Shown here: in pieces, positions 1 to 6,895 of the stretch
Numbering within the stretch: position 1 is the first letter of the stretch
Layout of the letters: each line of letters begins with the position of its first letter
Source: an uncultured Campylobacter sp.
Lineage (GTDB): Bacteria; Campylobacterota; Campylobacteria; Campylobacterales; Campylobacteraceae
Length of the DNA: 7,125 nucleotides
Direction of reading: 5' to 3'
NCBI GenBank assembly: GCA_938041615.1
Contig: CALISV010000105.1
Location: 1 to 7,125 of the forward strand
Position numbers and translations under genes: made by a program
Notes under the pieces: model-generated
What the model saw: only the letters and a program-made list of their open reading frames with translations
Databases searched by the model: none
Told to the model about the DNA's origin: nothing

Positions 1-923
1 GGTGGGCTTGCTCGCTGCCTGCACGCTTCTTTAAATTTCTTTTCCATCGCGGCTTTGATATATGGCGTTACGAGAATAAAATTTGCGCCAGCTCCGACGG
101 CCACCTTGCCGCCTAGCACGCAGTCGGTGCCGTTTTCTAGGCAGCGAGCGCATTCGTTTCGCTGTGCGGCGCTTAGCACGAGCCCTAGCCGCTTGCACGC
201 CTGATCCGCGCCGCGAAGCTCGTTTGCGCCACGTTTTACGAGATAAATTTTAGGTACGGGATTAGAAATTTCGGGAGTTAAGCTTAACGCGTCAGCCGCC
301 AAAAACTCAAAGCTTTTTTTCACGCCGCCAAAGTACTCATCCAAAAACGGCTCGCTAAATTTCGCGCGAACGCGACCGCGCTTAAACCGGTCCGTTAAAT
401 TCGTCTCGTCGGTGAAGTATTTTAGATTTCGCTCACGCAAAAACCGCTCCAGCTCGCACTTTCGCACGCCTAAAAGCGGACGAATGACCGCGTAGTCCTC
501 GCGAGATTCGAGCTCTTGCATGCCTAGCAGCTCGCTAAGCCCCGCGCCGCGCCCAAGCTGCATCAAAAACCACTCAAATTTATCGTCAAACTGATGCGCT
601 AAGATCAAATTTTCATAGCCCCGCTCGCGGCAAATCTCGGCGAAAAAATCGTATCTGGCCGCGCGCGCTTCGTGCTCGAAATTTGACTCGCCAAGATACA
701 CGCTTTTTACGTAGATTTGTTTGTTAAATTTAGCCGCCAAGTCCCGCGCCGAGGCGACCTCGTCCTTGCTTTGCGCGCGGACGTTATAGTCCACGATCGC
801 AAGGTCAAATTTCACGCCCGCCTCGTCCAAAAGGTAAAAAAGCGCCGTGCTATCGACGCCGTGCGAAAATGCAAGCAAATTTCGCCCCGATTTTAGCTTG
901 CGTAAAACGGGCGCGCTTAGCAT
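1..923 (-). CDS. tilS: tRNA(Ile)-lysidine synthase TilS, 3' end cut by window edge
   Basis: TilS is a cytosolic ATP-dependent enzyme that attaches lysine to C34 of the CAU-anticodon tRNA-Ile, switching it from AUG to AUA reading. The frame is open from the ATG at 923 to the left edge, giving 307 codons with no stop. The N-terminal PP-loop reads FSHGVDST (residues 19-26), a variant of the usual SGGxDS. It is followed by the TilS signature AHQFDDKFEWFL (109-120), LGRGAGLSELLGM (123-135), RPLLGVRK (148-155) and TDETN (171-175) with the basic RGRVR (182-186). The length suggests a compact form near 310-330 residues without the full E. coli C-terminal domains, though the end is not visible. The start lies one base after the rimO stop, and AAAGG at 930-934 sits 6 nt upstream as a ribosome binding site. 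It is the last visible gene of the panC-rimO-tilS operon. Confidence 0.93.
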   Translation of the reverse strand, partial: MLSAPVLRKLKSGRNLLAFSHGVDSTALFYLLDEAGVKFDLAIVDYNVRAQSKDEVASARDLAAKFNKQIYVKSVYLGESNFEHEARAARYDFFAEICRERGYENLILAHQFDDKFEWFLMQLGRGAGLSELLGMQELESREDYAVIRPLLGVRKCELERFLRERNLKYFTDETNLTDRFKRGRVRAKFSEPFLDEYFGGVKKSFEFLAADALSLTPEISNPVPKIYLVKRGANELRGADQACKRLGLVLSAAQRNECARCLENGTDCVLGGKVAVGAGANFILVTPYIKAAMEKKFKEACRQRASP

Positions 924-924
924 T

Positions 925-2232
925 TTAGGCCTTTGCCGTGATCTTGCCTAGCGCCTGGCTGCCCGCTACCTGCGTGATCTCGCACCAGTAGCGACCGCCG
1001 ATTTCTAGCTGCTCAACGTCGCTTTCGTTGATCAAAATTTCGCCGTCGATGTCCTTGTCCCAGAGCGCCTTTTTTGCGGCATAAAACATCTCGCCCTCGC
1101 TGCTTTCGCCCTCCAAAGAGACGATAAATTTTTGCCCTAGCTCCTGCGCGAAGCTCGCCTCGATCGCGGCGCGAGTGATCTTTTCTATTTTACTTAGGCG
1201 CTTTGAGATGATTTTGGCGGGCACCTGCTCCATCTCGTATGAGAGCGTGTTCTCCTCTTTCGAATAAGCAAACGCCGAAACGCGGTCAAATTTAAACTCC
1301 TGCAAAAACGCGCAAAGCTCGTCAAATTCTGCTTCGCTCTCGCCCGGGTGTCCGACGATGACGCCCGTTCGCAAAAACGCATCAGGCGCGCTTTTCATCA
1401 AATTTAAAAGCTCTTTGATCCGCGCCGCGCCGCTTCCGCGCCTCATGATTTTTAGCATTTTCTCGCTTGCGTGCTGGATCGGCATATCAAAGTAGTTCGC
1501 AAACACGGGCGAGGCGATGATGCGCTCGATTAACGCGTTTGAGGTCGTGCTCGGGTAGAGATAAAGTATGCGCGCGATTTTTACGCCCTCGATCTTTTCG
1601 ACCGCGTCGATGAGTGAAATAAGTCCGTCGCTAACAGCGTGATCGCGCATATACGAGCTGCTATCCTGCGAGAGGAAGCTAAAGTCGTAGTAGCCCTTTT
1701 TTACTAGCTTTTGCACCTCGTCTACGATATTTTCGAGCGCGCGGGATTTTAGCTTGCCCTTAAAGGTCGGTATTGCGCAGAAGCTGCATTTTTGATTACA
1801 GCCTTCTGAAATTTTGATGTAGGCATGGTAGTTTGAGCCCGTTATCACGCGCTCTTCGCTTGCTTGCAGGTAGGTGTCCGGGCTAAATAAATTTTGCTTT
1901 TTTAGGATGATTTCATCGATCTTGTCGTAGTCTCCGACGCCGGTAAATAGATCGACCTCGGGTAGTTCCTTCATCAGCTCCTCGCGGTAGCGCTGCATGA
2001 GGCAGCCCGTGACTACAAGCAGAGAGCCTTTTTTACGCGCTTCGTGCATATCCAGGATCGCGCGGATGCTTTCTTCTTTGGCCGAGTTTATAAAGCCGCA
2101 GGTATTTACGATGATGACGTCGGCAGAGGCGACGTCGGGCGTGATCTCGTAGTTTGAGAGGCGTCCGAGCATGATTTCAGAATCCACCAGATTTTTGTTA
2201 CAGCCTAATGATACTAAGTGAAGTTTACCCAT
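925..2232 (-). CDS. rimO: Ribosomal protein S12 methylthiotransferase RimO
   Basis: RimO is a radical-SAM enzyme that adds a methylthio group to the beta carbon of a conserved aspartate in ribosomal protein S12. The 435-aa product is full length. An N-terminal methylthiotransferase domain spans roughly 3-115, with the three cysteines for the auxiliary 4Fe-4S cluster at C11 (SLGCNKN), C45 (NTCGF) and C77 (TGCLMQ). The radical-SAM core follows with CX3CX2C at C145, C149 and C152 ([14 protein letters not shown]). A TRAM domain covers about 366-435. The opening [12 protein letters not shown] favours RimO over the tRNA enzyme MiaB. ATG at 2232 is one base after the panC stop, so translation is probably coupled; only a weak GGG lies upstream. 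It ends in TAA one base before tilS. Confidence 0.97.
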   Translation of the reverse strand: MGKLHLVSLGCNKNLVDSEIMLGRLSNYEITPDVASADVIIVNTCGFINSAKEESIRAILDMHEARKKGSLLVVTGCLMQRYREELMKELPEVDLFTGVGDYDKIDEIILKKQNLFSPDTYLQASEERVITGSNYHAYIKISEGCNQKCSFCAIPTFKGKLKSRALENIVDEVQKLVKKGYYDFSFLSQDSSSYMRDHAVSDGLISLIDAVEKIEGVKIARILYLYPSTTSNALIERIIASPVFANYFDMPIQHASEKMLKIMRRGSGAARIKELLNLMKSAPDAFLRTGVIVGHPGESEAEFDELCAFLQEFKFDRVSAFAYSKEENTLSYEMEQVPAKIISKRLSKIEKITRAAIEASFAQELGQKFIVSLEGESSEGEMFYAAKKALWDKDIDGEILINESDVEQLEIGGRYWCEITQVAGSQALGKITAKA

Positions 2233-2233
2233 C

Positions 2234-3055
2234 TTATACCCACAGATTGTCGATCAGGCGCGTTTTGCCGACATACGCGGCGACCAGGATGATGGTGTTG
2301 TCCGGTTCTATTAGCGAGATTTCGTTTAAATTTCTATCGACGATCGCGACGTAGTCGACGTTTAGCGGCTCTAGAGTTTGGAGCATCTCGCCTTTTATCG
2401 TTTGTGCGCTTAGCTCGCCGGCTGCGATCAAATTTGAAGCTTTTTTAAGCGAATGCGAAAGCTTAAGCGCCTCTAGCTTTTGCCCCTCGTCTAGGTAGGC
2501 GTTTCGCGAGCTAAGCGCCAGTCCGTCGCGCGCGCGAACGATCTCGCAAGGCACGATCTCTAAATTTAAAAAACAGGTCTTTACGAAATTACGCACGATG
2601 AGCAGCTGCTGCGCGTCCTTTTTGCCCATATAGACGCGCTTTGCGTTTGTTAGATTAAAAAGCTTGTTTAACACGCGAAGTACGCCGTCAAAGTGTCCGG
2701 GGCGAGTCTTGCCCTCGAGCACGCTCGCTAAATTTTCAGGCGCGCTAATTAGCGGCTCAGTATCAAAATATAGCTCCCTAGCCTCAGGCGCAAACATCGC
2801 GTGCACGCCCAGCTCCTCGCAAATTTTAGCGTCGTTTTGTTCGTTTTTCGGATAATCTTCAAAGTCCTCGCCCGCTAAAAACTGCGTCGGGTTTACGAAG
2901 GTCGAAACGATCGCGGTTTTGTTTTCTGCTACGCACTTTTCTATGAGGCTAGCGTGCCCGTCGTGAAGTGCGCCCATAGTGGGTACGAAGCCGATATTTT
3001 CGGGATTTGCCGCGACGAAATCTCGCAGCTGTTCTGCTGTTCTTAAAATTTGCAT
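2234..3055 (-). CDS. panC: Pantothenate synthetase (pantoate--beta-alanine ligase) PanC
   Basis: PanC condenses D-pantoate with beta-alanine, using ATP through a pantoyl-adenylate, to make pantothenate for coenzyme A. The 273-aa product has the family's usual length. Visible motifs are [10 protein letters not shown] (25-34, the HIGH-type nucleotide-binding signature), FVNPTQF (53-59), [13 protein letters not shown] (113-125), [10 protein letters not shown] (142-151, KMSKS-like) and LSSRNAYL (181-188). The ATG at 3055 follows a purine-rich AAGAAGAG that can serve as a modest ribosome binding site. It is the promoter-proximal gene of the minus-strand operon, about 26 nt from the predicted transcription start, and its TAA is one base from rimO. 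No panB or panD is present beside it, so here panC has joined translation-related genes rather than a pan cluster. Confidence 0.97.
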   Translation of the reverse strand: MQILRTAEQLRDFVAANPENIGFVPTMGALHDGHASLIEKCVAENKTAIVSTFVNPTQFLAGEDFEDYPKNEQNDAKICEELGVHAMFAPEARELYFDTEPLISAPENLASVLEGKTRPGHFDGVLRVLNKLFNLTNAKRVYMGKKDAQQLLIVRNFVKTCFLNLEIVPCEIVRARDGLALSSRNAYLDEGQKLEALKLSHSLKKASNLIAAGELSAQTIKGEMLQTLEPLNVDYVAIVDRNLNEISLIEPDNTIILVAAYVGKTRLIDNLWV

Positions 3056-3087
3056 TTTCTCTTCTTTATGTTTAATTTTAACGCGCG

Positions 3088-3096
3088 ATTATAGCA
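3088..3096 (-). promoter_or_regulatory. Extended -10 promoter for panC-rimO-tilS
   Basis: On the minus strand TGCTATAAT is a perfect extended -10 box (TGnTATAAT), with AT-rich sequence upstream and no good -35, as is usual for Campylobacter sigma-70 promoters. The predicted start is near 3081, giving a leader of about 26 nt before the panC ATG at 3055. Confidence 0.8.
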
Positions 3097-3121
3097 AATT
3101 TTATCTTTACTCTTACAAATA

Positions 3122-3130
3122 TGTTATAAT
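3122..3130 (+). promoter_or_regulatory. Extended -10 promoter for prfB operon
   Basis: TGTTATAAT on the plus strand is a perfect extended -10 box with T- and A-rich sequence upstream and no clear -35. The predicted start is near 3137, giving a leader of about 26 nt before the TTG of prfB. It faces away from the panC promoter, with only 25 bp between the two -10 elements. Confidence 0.8.
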
Positions 3131-3145
3131 CACGCCAAAAAGCAC

Positions 3146-3153
3146 AAAAAAGG
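3146..3153 (+). promoter_or_regulatory. Ribosome binding site supporting the TTG start of prfB
   Basis: The purine run AAAAAAGG ends 9 nt before the TTG at 3163. No ATG lies in frame between the promoter and this TTG. The first in-frame ATG is at codon 38, inside the conserved N-terminal region, so this site decides the start. Confidence 0.7.
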
Positions 3154-3162
3154 TCTTAAAAT

Positions 3163-4263
3163 TTGGATAATTACGAATACACGGAACTTCTAAAAACACT
3201 AAACACAAAAGTAGAAAATATCGCTGGCGTCGTAAAGCCTGAAAGCATCAAAGCTCGTCTAAAAGAGATCGAGGAGATGGAAAACGATCAAAATTTCTGG
3301 CAAGATATCGCAAAAGCGGGCGCCCTCGGCAAGGAAAAAACTAAAATTTCAAACATCTTAAATAACTTCCTAAATGCCAAAAGCGCCGTAGACGACGCAA
3401 AAGATCTATATGAGCTGGCAAACTCTGAAAACGACGAAGAGACGATAAATTCGCTCTTTGCCGAGGCTGGCGAGTTAGAGGATAAGATTGTAAATTTAGA
3501 GATTTCTATGCTGCTTAGCGGCGAGGACGACGGCAAAAACGCTATCGTCACCATCCACCCGGGCGCAGGCGGCACTGAGAGCAACGACTGGGCAAGTATG
3601 CTATACCGCATGTATCTGCGCTTTTGCGAAAGAGAGGGCTTTAAGGTCGAAACTCTGGACTTCCAAGAGGGAGAAGAAGCCGGGCTAAAGGACGTGAGCT
3701 TTATCGTTAAAGGCGTAAACGCTTACGGCTACCTAAAGGCTGAAAACGGTATCCACCGCCTCGTGCGAACCAGCCCGTTTGATAGCGCGGGACGCCGTCA
3801 CACGAGCTTTACTAGCGTGATGGTAAGCCCGGAGATTGACGACGACATCGAGATAGAAATCGACGAAAAAGATCTAAAAATCGACACCTACCGCGCGGGC
3901 GGAGCAGGCGGTCAGCACGTAAATAAAACCGAGTCTGCCGTGCGTATCACTCACGCGCCTACTGGCATCGTTGTGCAGTGTCAAAACGACCGCAGCCAGC
4001 ACAAAAACAAGGCCACTGCGATGAAAATGCTAAAATCGCGCCTGTACGAACTAGAGCTAATGAAACAGCAAGAAGCCGCCGGCAGTATCGAAAAAAGCGA
4101 GATCGGCTGGGGTCATCAGATCCGCTCATACGTGCTTTTCCCGTATCAGCAGGTCAAAGACAACCGCAGCGGAGAGGCGTATAGCCAAACCGACGCGATA
4201 CTAGACGGCGACATAAAAAAGCTCATCGAGGGCGTTTTGGTAAGTCAAAAAAGCATAAACTAG
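3163..4263 (+). CDS. prfB: Peptide chain release factor 2 (RF2)
   Basis: RF2 recognises UGA and UAA in the ribosomal A site and triggers release of the finished peptide. The product is 366 aa, close to the usual RF2 length. The anticodon-like tripeptide SPF lies at 204-206 ([15 protein letters not shown]), which marks it as RF2 rather than RF1 (PxT). The catalytic GGQ is at 249-251 ([15 protein letters not shown]), and [10 protein letters not shown] near the C-terminus is also typical. The start is TTG at 3163, chosen from the ribosome binding site and because the encoded MDNYEY start fits the family. The gene is one uninterrupted frame, so the programmed +1 frameshift at an internal UGA known from E. 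coli prfB is absent. It ends in UAG, which RF1 rather than RF2 reads. It heads a plus-strand operon; the next gene begins 11 nt later. Confidence 0.98.
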   Translation: MDNYEYTELLKTLNTKVENIAGVVKPESIKARLKEIEEMENDQNFWQDIAKAGALGKEKTKISNILNNFLNAKSAVDDAKDLYELANSENDEETINSLFAEAGELEDKIVNLEISMLLSGEDDGKNAIVTIHPGAGGTESNDWASMLYRMYLRFCEREGFKVETLDFQEGEEAGLKDVSFIVKGVNAYGYLKAENGIHRLVRTSPFDSAGRRHTSFTSVMVSPEIDDDIEIEIDEKDLKIDTYRAGGAGGQHVNKTESAVRITHAPTGIVVQCQNDRSQHKNKATAMKMLKSRLYELELMKQQEAAGSIEKSEIGWGHQIRSYVLFPYQQVKDNRSGEAYSQTDAILDGDIKKLIEGVLVSQKSIN

Positions 4264-4274
4264 AAAGGAAAAAT

Positions 4275-4592
4275 ATGGAAATTTCAGCTCTTTTAAACCA
4301 ATTAGGCTACAACGAAAACGACGCGACCACCGCGCAAGTTAAGCGCATACTAAACAACTGCGACGGGTTAAATTTAAGCAGCATAATCACGCTAAACGAC
4401 CACCTAAAACCGCTCGGCAGTTTTGTCGCGATGAGCGGTAGCGAGGATGTGTTTAAGATAAAAAACGCGGGCAAAACTCCTGACGCGCAAAGCGACGCGC
4501 TAAACGTGATCGAAAACTGGGCTGAAAAAAACAAAATAAGCATAAAAAGAGTAAATGAAAATACTCACTACATACTAGGTAAAACCATATGA
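4275..4592 (+). CDS. Unrecognised 105-aa cytosolic protein upstream of the RclA-like gene
   Basis: I do not recognise this family. The 105-aa product has no signal peptide, no membrane segment and a single cysteine (C29). The N-terminal part (about 1-50) looks helical, with a leucine-rich stretch around 26-47. A charged, Asn/Lys-rich second half ends in a possible beta strand (ISIKRVNENTHYILG). AAAGGAA at 4264-4270 sits 4 nt before the ATG, a strong ribosome binding site. The coding reality is supported by this site, by tight spacing after prfB, and by the 4-base ATGA overlap of its UGA stop with the start of the flavoprotein gene, which implies coupled translation. A helper or partner of that flavoprotein is only a guess from position. 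Confidence 0.85.
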   Translation: MEISALLNQLGYNENDATTAQVKRILNNCDGLNLSSIITLNDHLKPLGSFVAMSGSEDVFKIKNAGKTPDAQSDALNVIENWAEKNKISIKRVNENTHYILGKTI

Positions 4593-5932
4593 CAAACTAC
4601 GATATCATCGTCATCGGCTTTGGCAAGGCCGGCAAAACTCTCGCCGTAAAAGCCACAAATTTAGGTAAAAAAGTCGCCGTGATCGAGAAATCGGCGCAGA
4701 TGTACGGCGGCACGTGCATAAACGTCGGCTGCATCCCGACTAAAAAGCTAGTAAATTTAAGCAAAGAGGCAAAATACGTCAACAATAACGTCGCGGGTGA
4801 GTATTTCGCGCTTAGCGTCGAAAAGAAAGACAAGCTAATCTCTGCTCTAAGAGCCAAAAATTTCGCGATGCTTGACGGCAACGCAAACATCGACGTGATA
4901 AATGGCACGGCTAAATTTATAGATAAAAATAGCGTCGAAGTCGCGGCGGCAGACGGCTCAAAAAGCACGCTTACCGCGCAAACCATCGTAATCAATACGG
5001 GCTCGATTAACGAAAAACCAAGCTTTGAGGTTAGTTCAAATTTAGCCTTTGACAGTACGGGGATTTTAAATCTAAAAACGCTTCCAAAACACCTAGTGGT
5101 GGTAGGCGGCGGATACATCGGGCTTGAGTTTGCCTCGATGTTTGCGGAGTTTGGCTCAAAAGTCACTATCGTAGCTCGCTCGGGCGTGCTAAAAAACGAG
5201 GACGATGACGTCAAAGAGAGCGTAAAAACGCTGCTACAGACGCAAGGCGTCGAAATTTTAGAGGGTTGCGAAGTTAAAAATTTAAAAGACGGCACGCTAA
5301 ATTTCACCCAAAACGGCGAGCCAAAAAGCCTTGACGCGGACGCGTTTTTACTAGCGACGGGGCGCGTAGCGGCGACCTCGGAGCTAAATTTGAGCGCGGC
5401 CGGCGTACAAACAGACGCCAAAGGAAACGTGCTAGTAAACGAGTTTTTACAAACAGCACAGCCGCATATCTATGCAGTAGGCGACGTTCGCGGCGGCGAG
5501 CTTTTCACGTACACGAGCCTAGATGATTTTCGCATCGTATTCGACAAGCTTTTTGGTGCGGGCAAACGTAGCACGCTAAACCGCTCTCCTCACGCTAGCG
5601 CCCTTTTTACCGAGACTCCGCTGGCTAGCATCGGGCTAAGCGAAAAACGAGCGACGGCGCAAAATTTGGACTTTAAAGTCCTAAAACTCGCGCTAGCCGC
5701 GGTCCCGGGCGCAAAGGTAGTCGGCAACGAAACAGGATTTTTAAAAGCGATCGTGGAGGCAAAAAGCGGCAAAATTTTAGGCGCAGCATTTCACTGCGTT
5801 TACGCAAACGAGCTTATCAACGAGATCGCCATCGCAATGGCTCTAGGCGCGGGCGCTGATTTCTTTAAAAATCAGATTTTCACCCACCCTAGTATCAGCG
5901 AAGCGCTAAATGACCTCTTTGGACAATTTTAA
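4589..5932 (+). CDS. rclA: RclA-like FAD/NAD(P) disulfide oxidoreductase (probable Cu(II) reductase)
   Basis: This is a class I pyridine nucleotide-disulfide oxidoreductase of 447 aa. It shows the FAD-binding GFGKAG (10-15), the redox-active disulfide C43/C48 (GGTCINVGC, then IPTK), the NAD(P)-binding GGGYIG (173-178), the second FAD motif AVGD ending at D299, and the C-terminal H433/E438 pair (THPSISE) that serves the partner subunit's active site. From memory of E. coli RclA, the opening GFGKAGKTLAV, MYGGTC, FTYTSLDDFRI (306-316), GKRST and QIFTHPS...SLNDLF-type ending match RclA much better than lipoamide dehydrogenase or glutathione reductase. E. coli RclA reduces Cu(II) with NADH and protects against hypochlorous acid; the same role here is inferred. 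There is no N-terminal metal-binding domain or C-terminal vicinal cysteine pair, which argues against mercuric reductase. The ATG overlaps the upstream UGA; AGG at 4577-4579 is a weak ribosome binding site. No rclR, rclB or rclC is nearby. Confidence 0.87.
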   Translation: MTNYDIIVIGFGKAGKTLAVKATNLGKKVAVIEKSAQMYGGTCINVGCIPTKKLVNLSKEAKYVNNNVAGEYFALSVEKKDKLISALRAKNFAMLDGNANIDVINGTAKFIDKNSVEVAAADGSKSTLTAQTIVINTGSINEKPSFEVSSNLAFDSTGILNLKTLPKHLVVVGGGYIGLEFASMFAEFGSKVTIVARSGVLKNEDDDVKESVKTLLQTQGVEILEGCEVKNLKDGTLNFTQNGEPKSLDADAFLLATGRVAATSELNLSAAGVQTDAKGNVLVNEFLQTAQPHIYAVGDVRGGELFTYTSLDDFRIVFDKLFGAGKRSTLNRSPHASALFTETPLASIGLSEKRATAQNLDFKVLKLALAAVPGAKVVGNETGFLKAIVEAKSGKILGAAFHCVYANELINEIAIAMALGAGADFFKNQIFTHPSISEALNDLFGQF

Positions 5933-5953
5933 AAACTACGCAAAGGATAAAAA

Positions 5954-6562
5954 ATGAGAAATTTACTTCTTGCCTTGATCGGGCTTTTATTTGTAGGGTG
6001 CGCAACTTCAAGCGGCGGACCCAACGACAACCCCGACTACGATTTTAACAAACGCGCCATCGAAGTTCTAAAGCCAAAATGCGAAAGCGGCAACTACTCC
6101 GCGTGCAACGATCTTGCCATCAGCTATCAAAATCTGCAAGATCACAAAACCGCTCTAAAATACTATGAAAGAGCATGCAAAAACAACTATCAAGCCGCCT
6201 GCACAAACCTCGCCAACATGTACCAAACAGGCCTTGGCGTGAGCAAAGACGCAAACAAAGCACTTGAAATCTATAGCGCCTCATGCACGAACGGCGGGGC
6301 GTACTCTTGCTACTACTTAGGCGAGTTTTATCGCTCGGCAATCGGCGGCAAAGAACCGGACTACGCAAACGCCATGTCGGCCTACGATAGAGGCTGCAAA
6401 CTAGGCGACGTACCGTGCTGCACAAACACGGCCGTACTTTACGAGCACGGCCTAGGCGTAGCGCAGGACGAGTCAAAAGCTAGAAGCATCTACCGCTCGG
6501 CGTGCTTTAGCGGCGACACGTCTGCATGCGACAATCTAAAAAGAATGGGCAGAAAGCGCTAA
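5954..6562 (+). CDS. Cysteine-rich Sel1-repeat lipoprotein (Hcp-like)
   Basis: The 202-aa product begins with a short lipoprotein signal peptide, MRNLLLALIGLLFVGC, giving predicted lipidation at C16; F at -3 makes the lipobox slightly atypical. The mature part is built of Sel1-type helix-turn-helix repeats, each carrying a CX7C pair: C43/C51, C75/C83, C111/C119, C148/C156 and C184/C192, with an extra C155. Repeats 2 and 4 hold the classic GLGV loop (93-96, 166-169). Paired cysteines within Sel1 repeats are the hallmark of Helicobacter cysteine-rich (Hcp) proteins, where each pair forms a disulfide, so this protein should fold outside the cytoplasm with five disulfides. Its job is unknown; Sel1 proteins usually bind other proteins or peptides. 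AAAGGA at 5942-5947 precedes the ATG by 6 nt. It starts 21 nt after the RclA-like gene and is the last gene before a terminator. Confidence 0.9.
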   Translation: MRNLLLALIGLLFVGCATSSGGPNDNPDYDFNKRAIEVLKPKCESGNYSACNDLAISYQNLQDHKTALKYYERACKNNYQAACTNLANMYQTGLGVSKDANKALEIYSASCTNGGAYSCYYLGEFYRSAIGGKEPDYANAMSAYDRGCKLGDVPCCTNTAVLYEHGLGVAQDESKARSIYRSACFSGDTSACDNLKRMGRKR

Positions 6563-6594
6563 ATTTAACGCATTTAAATTCGGTGTTAAATTTA
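6560..6594 (+). repeat. 10-bp perfect inverted repeat overlapping the lipoprotein stop codon
   Basis: TAAATTTAAC (6560-6569) and GTTAAATTTA (6585-6594) are exact reverse complements around a 15-base spacer. A G-U and a C-G pair can extend the stem to 12. The left arm begins with the TAA stop codon itself. No T-run follows, so it is not a standard terminator. It may stabilise the mRNA 3' end, or simply reflect the local abundance of AAATTT. Confidence 0.6.
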
Positions 6595-6598
6595 CTAC

Positions 6599-6625
6599 GG
6601 CGAGTCAAATTCGGCTCGCCTTTTT
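6599..6625 (+). terminator. Rho-independent terminator of the prfB operon
   Basis: GGCGAG (6599-6604) pairs with CTCGCC (6615-6620) across a 10-base loop and is followed at once by TTTTT (6621-6625). There is no matching T-run on the minus strand, so it acts for the plus-strand operon ending with the lipoprotein gene. Confidence 0.85.
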
Positions 6626-6895
6626 AAATTTGACCGTAGCAAATTTAACTTCAAATTTGCCCCAAAATTTACCTCCCAAAACCTACATCTTGAAAATATA
6701 AAAACCAAAAACCGTCCGTCAAATTTGACGCCGAATGCTCGCAAATTTAACCGCTAAAATTTAGGTTTTATTCTTGACGTTCCGTAGCCAAATTTTATTC
6801 GCTCCGCCAAAAAACAGGTTAAATTTGAGCGGATTTTACTCGCAAATAGCAAAAATAAACAACGCCAAATTTGAGTAAATTTTATAAAAGATAGA
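6626..6895. other. AAATTT-rich non-coding stretch between convergent genes
   Basis: No supportable gene, RNA or complete promoter was found here on either strand. The stretch is crowded with AAATTT words (for example 6626, 6641, 6653, 6665, 6721, 6743, 6757, 6790, 6821, 6867 and 6877). It includes a 12-bp perfect palindrome GTCAAATTTGAC at 6718-6729 and a near-repeat CCGTAGC(C)AAATTT at 6634-6646 and 6782-6795. It lies between two terminators that face each other. Confidence 0.6.

Noticed and set aside
1194..1382. Short open frames overlapping rimO and panC (also 2664-2855 and 2979-3170 on plus)
   Set aside because: They overlap well-supported genes in other frames, have no homology features, and the 2979-3170 frame crosses the promoter region.
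3274..3276. ATG at codon 38 as the true prfB start
   Set aside because: It would remove conserved N-terminal helix residues and lacks the well-placed ribosome binding site that precedes the TTG.
3163..3300. Programmed +1 frameshift in prfB
   Set aside because: The frame is continuous from TTG to TAG; there is no internal UGA needing a shift.
3288..3611. Minus-strand 107-codon open frame inside prfB
   Set aside because: It is antisense to conserved RF2 sequence and has a Ser-rich, low-information translation; a shadow frame.
4597..5421. Long 274-codon minus-strand open frame opposite the RclA-like gene
   Set aside because: It mirrors a strongly supported gene. Its product is a Ser/Phe/Pro-rich reverse-frame sequence with no recognisable motif and no ribosome binding site of note.
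4589..5932. Mercuric reductase or dihydrolipoamide dehydrogenase identity
   Set aside because: No metal-binding N-terminal domain and no C-terminal vicinal cysteines (MerA). No dehydrogenase-complex genes nearby, and the motif details fit RclA better than Lpd.
6120..6476. Minus-strand 118-codon open frame opposite the Sel1 lipoprotein
   Set aside because: An Arg/Cys-rich translation expected from the complement of the repeat gene; no domain.
6774..6799. Possible -35 TTGACG with -10-like TTTATT in the intergenic region
   Set aside because: The spacing is about 14 bp, no TG extension is present, and no gene lies downstream on the plus strand.
6626..6895. Small gene or RNA in the AAATTT-rich stretch
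   Set aside because: A GGGAGG on the minus strand near 6670 leads only to a TTG frame that stops after four codons; no other start with a binding site and reasonable length was seen, and no stable GC-rich fold apart from the flanking terminators.
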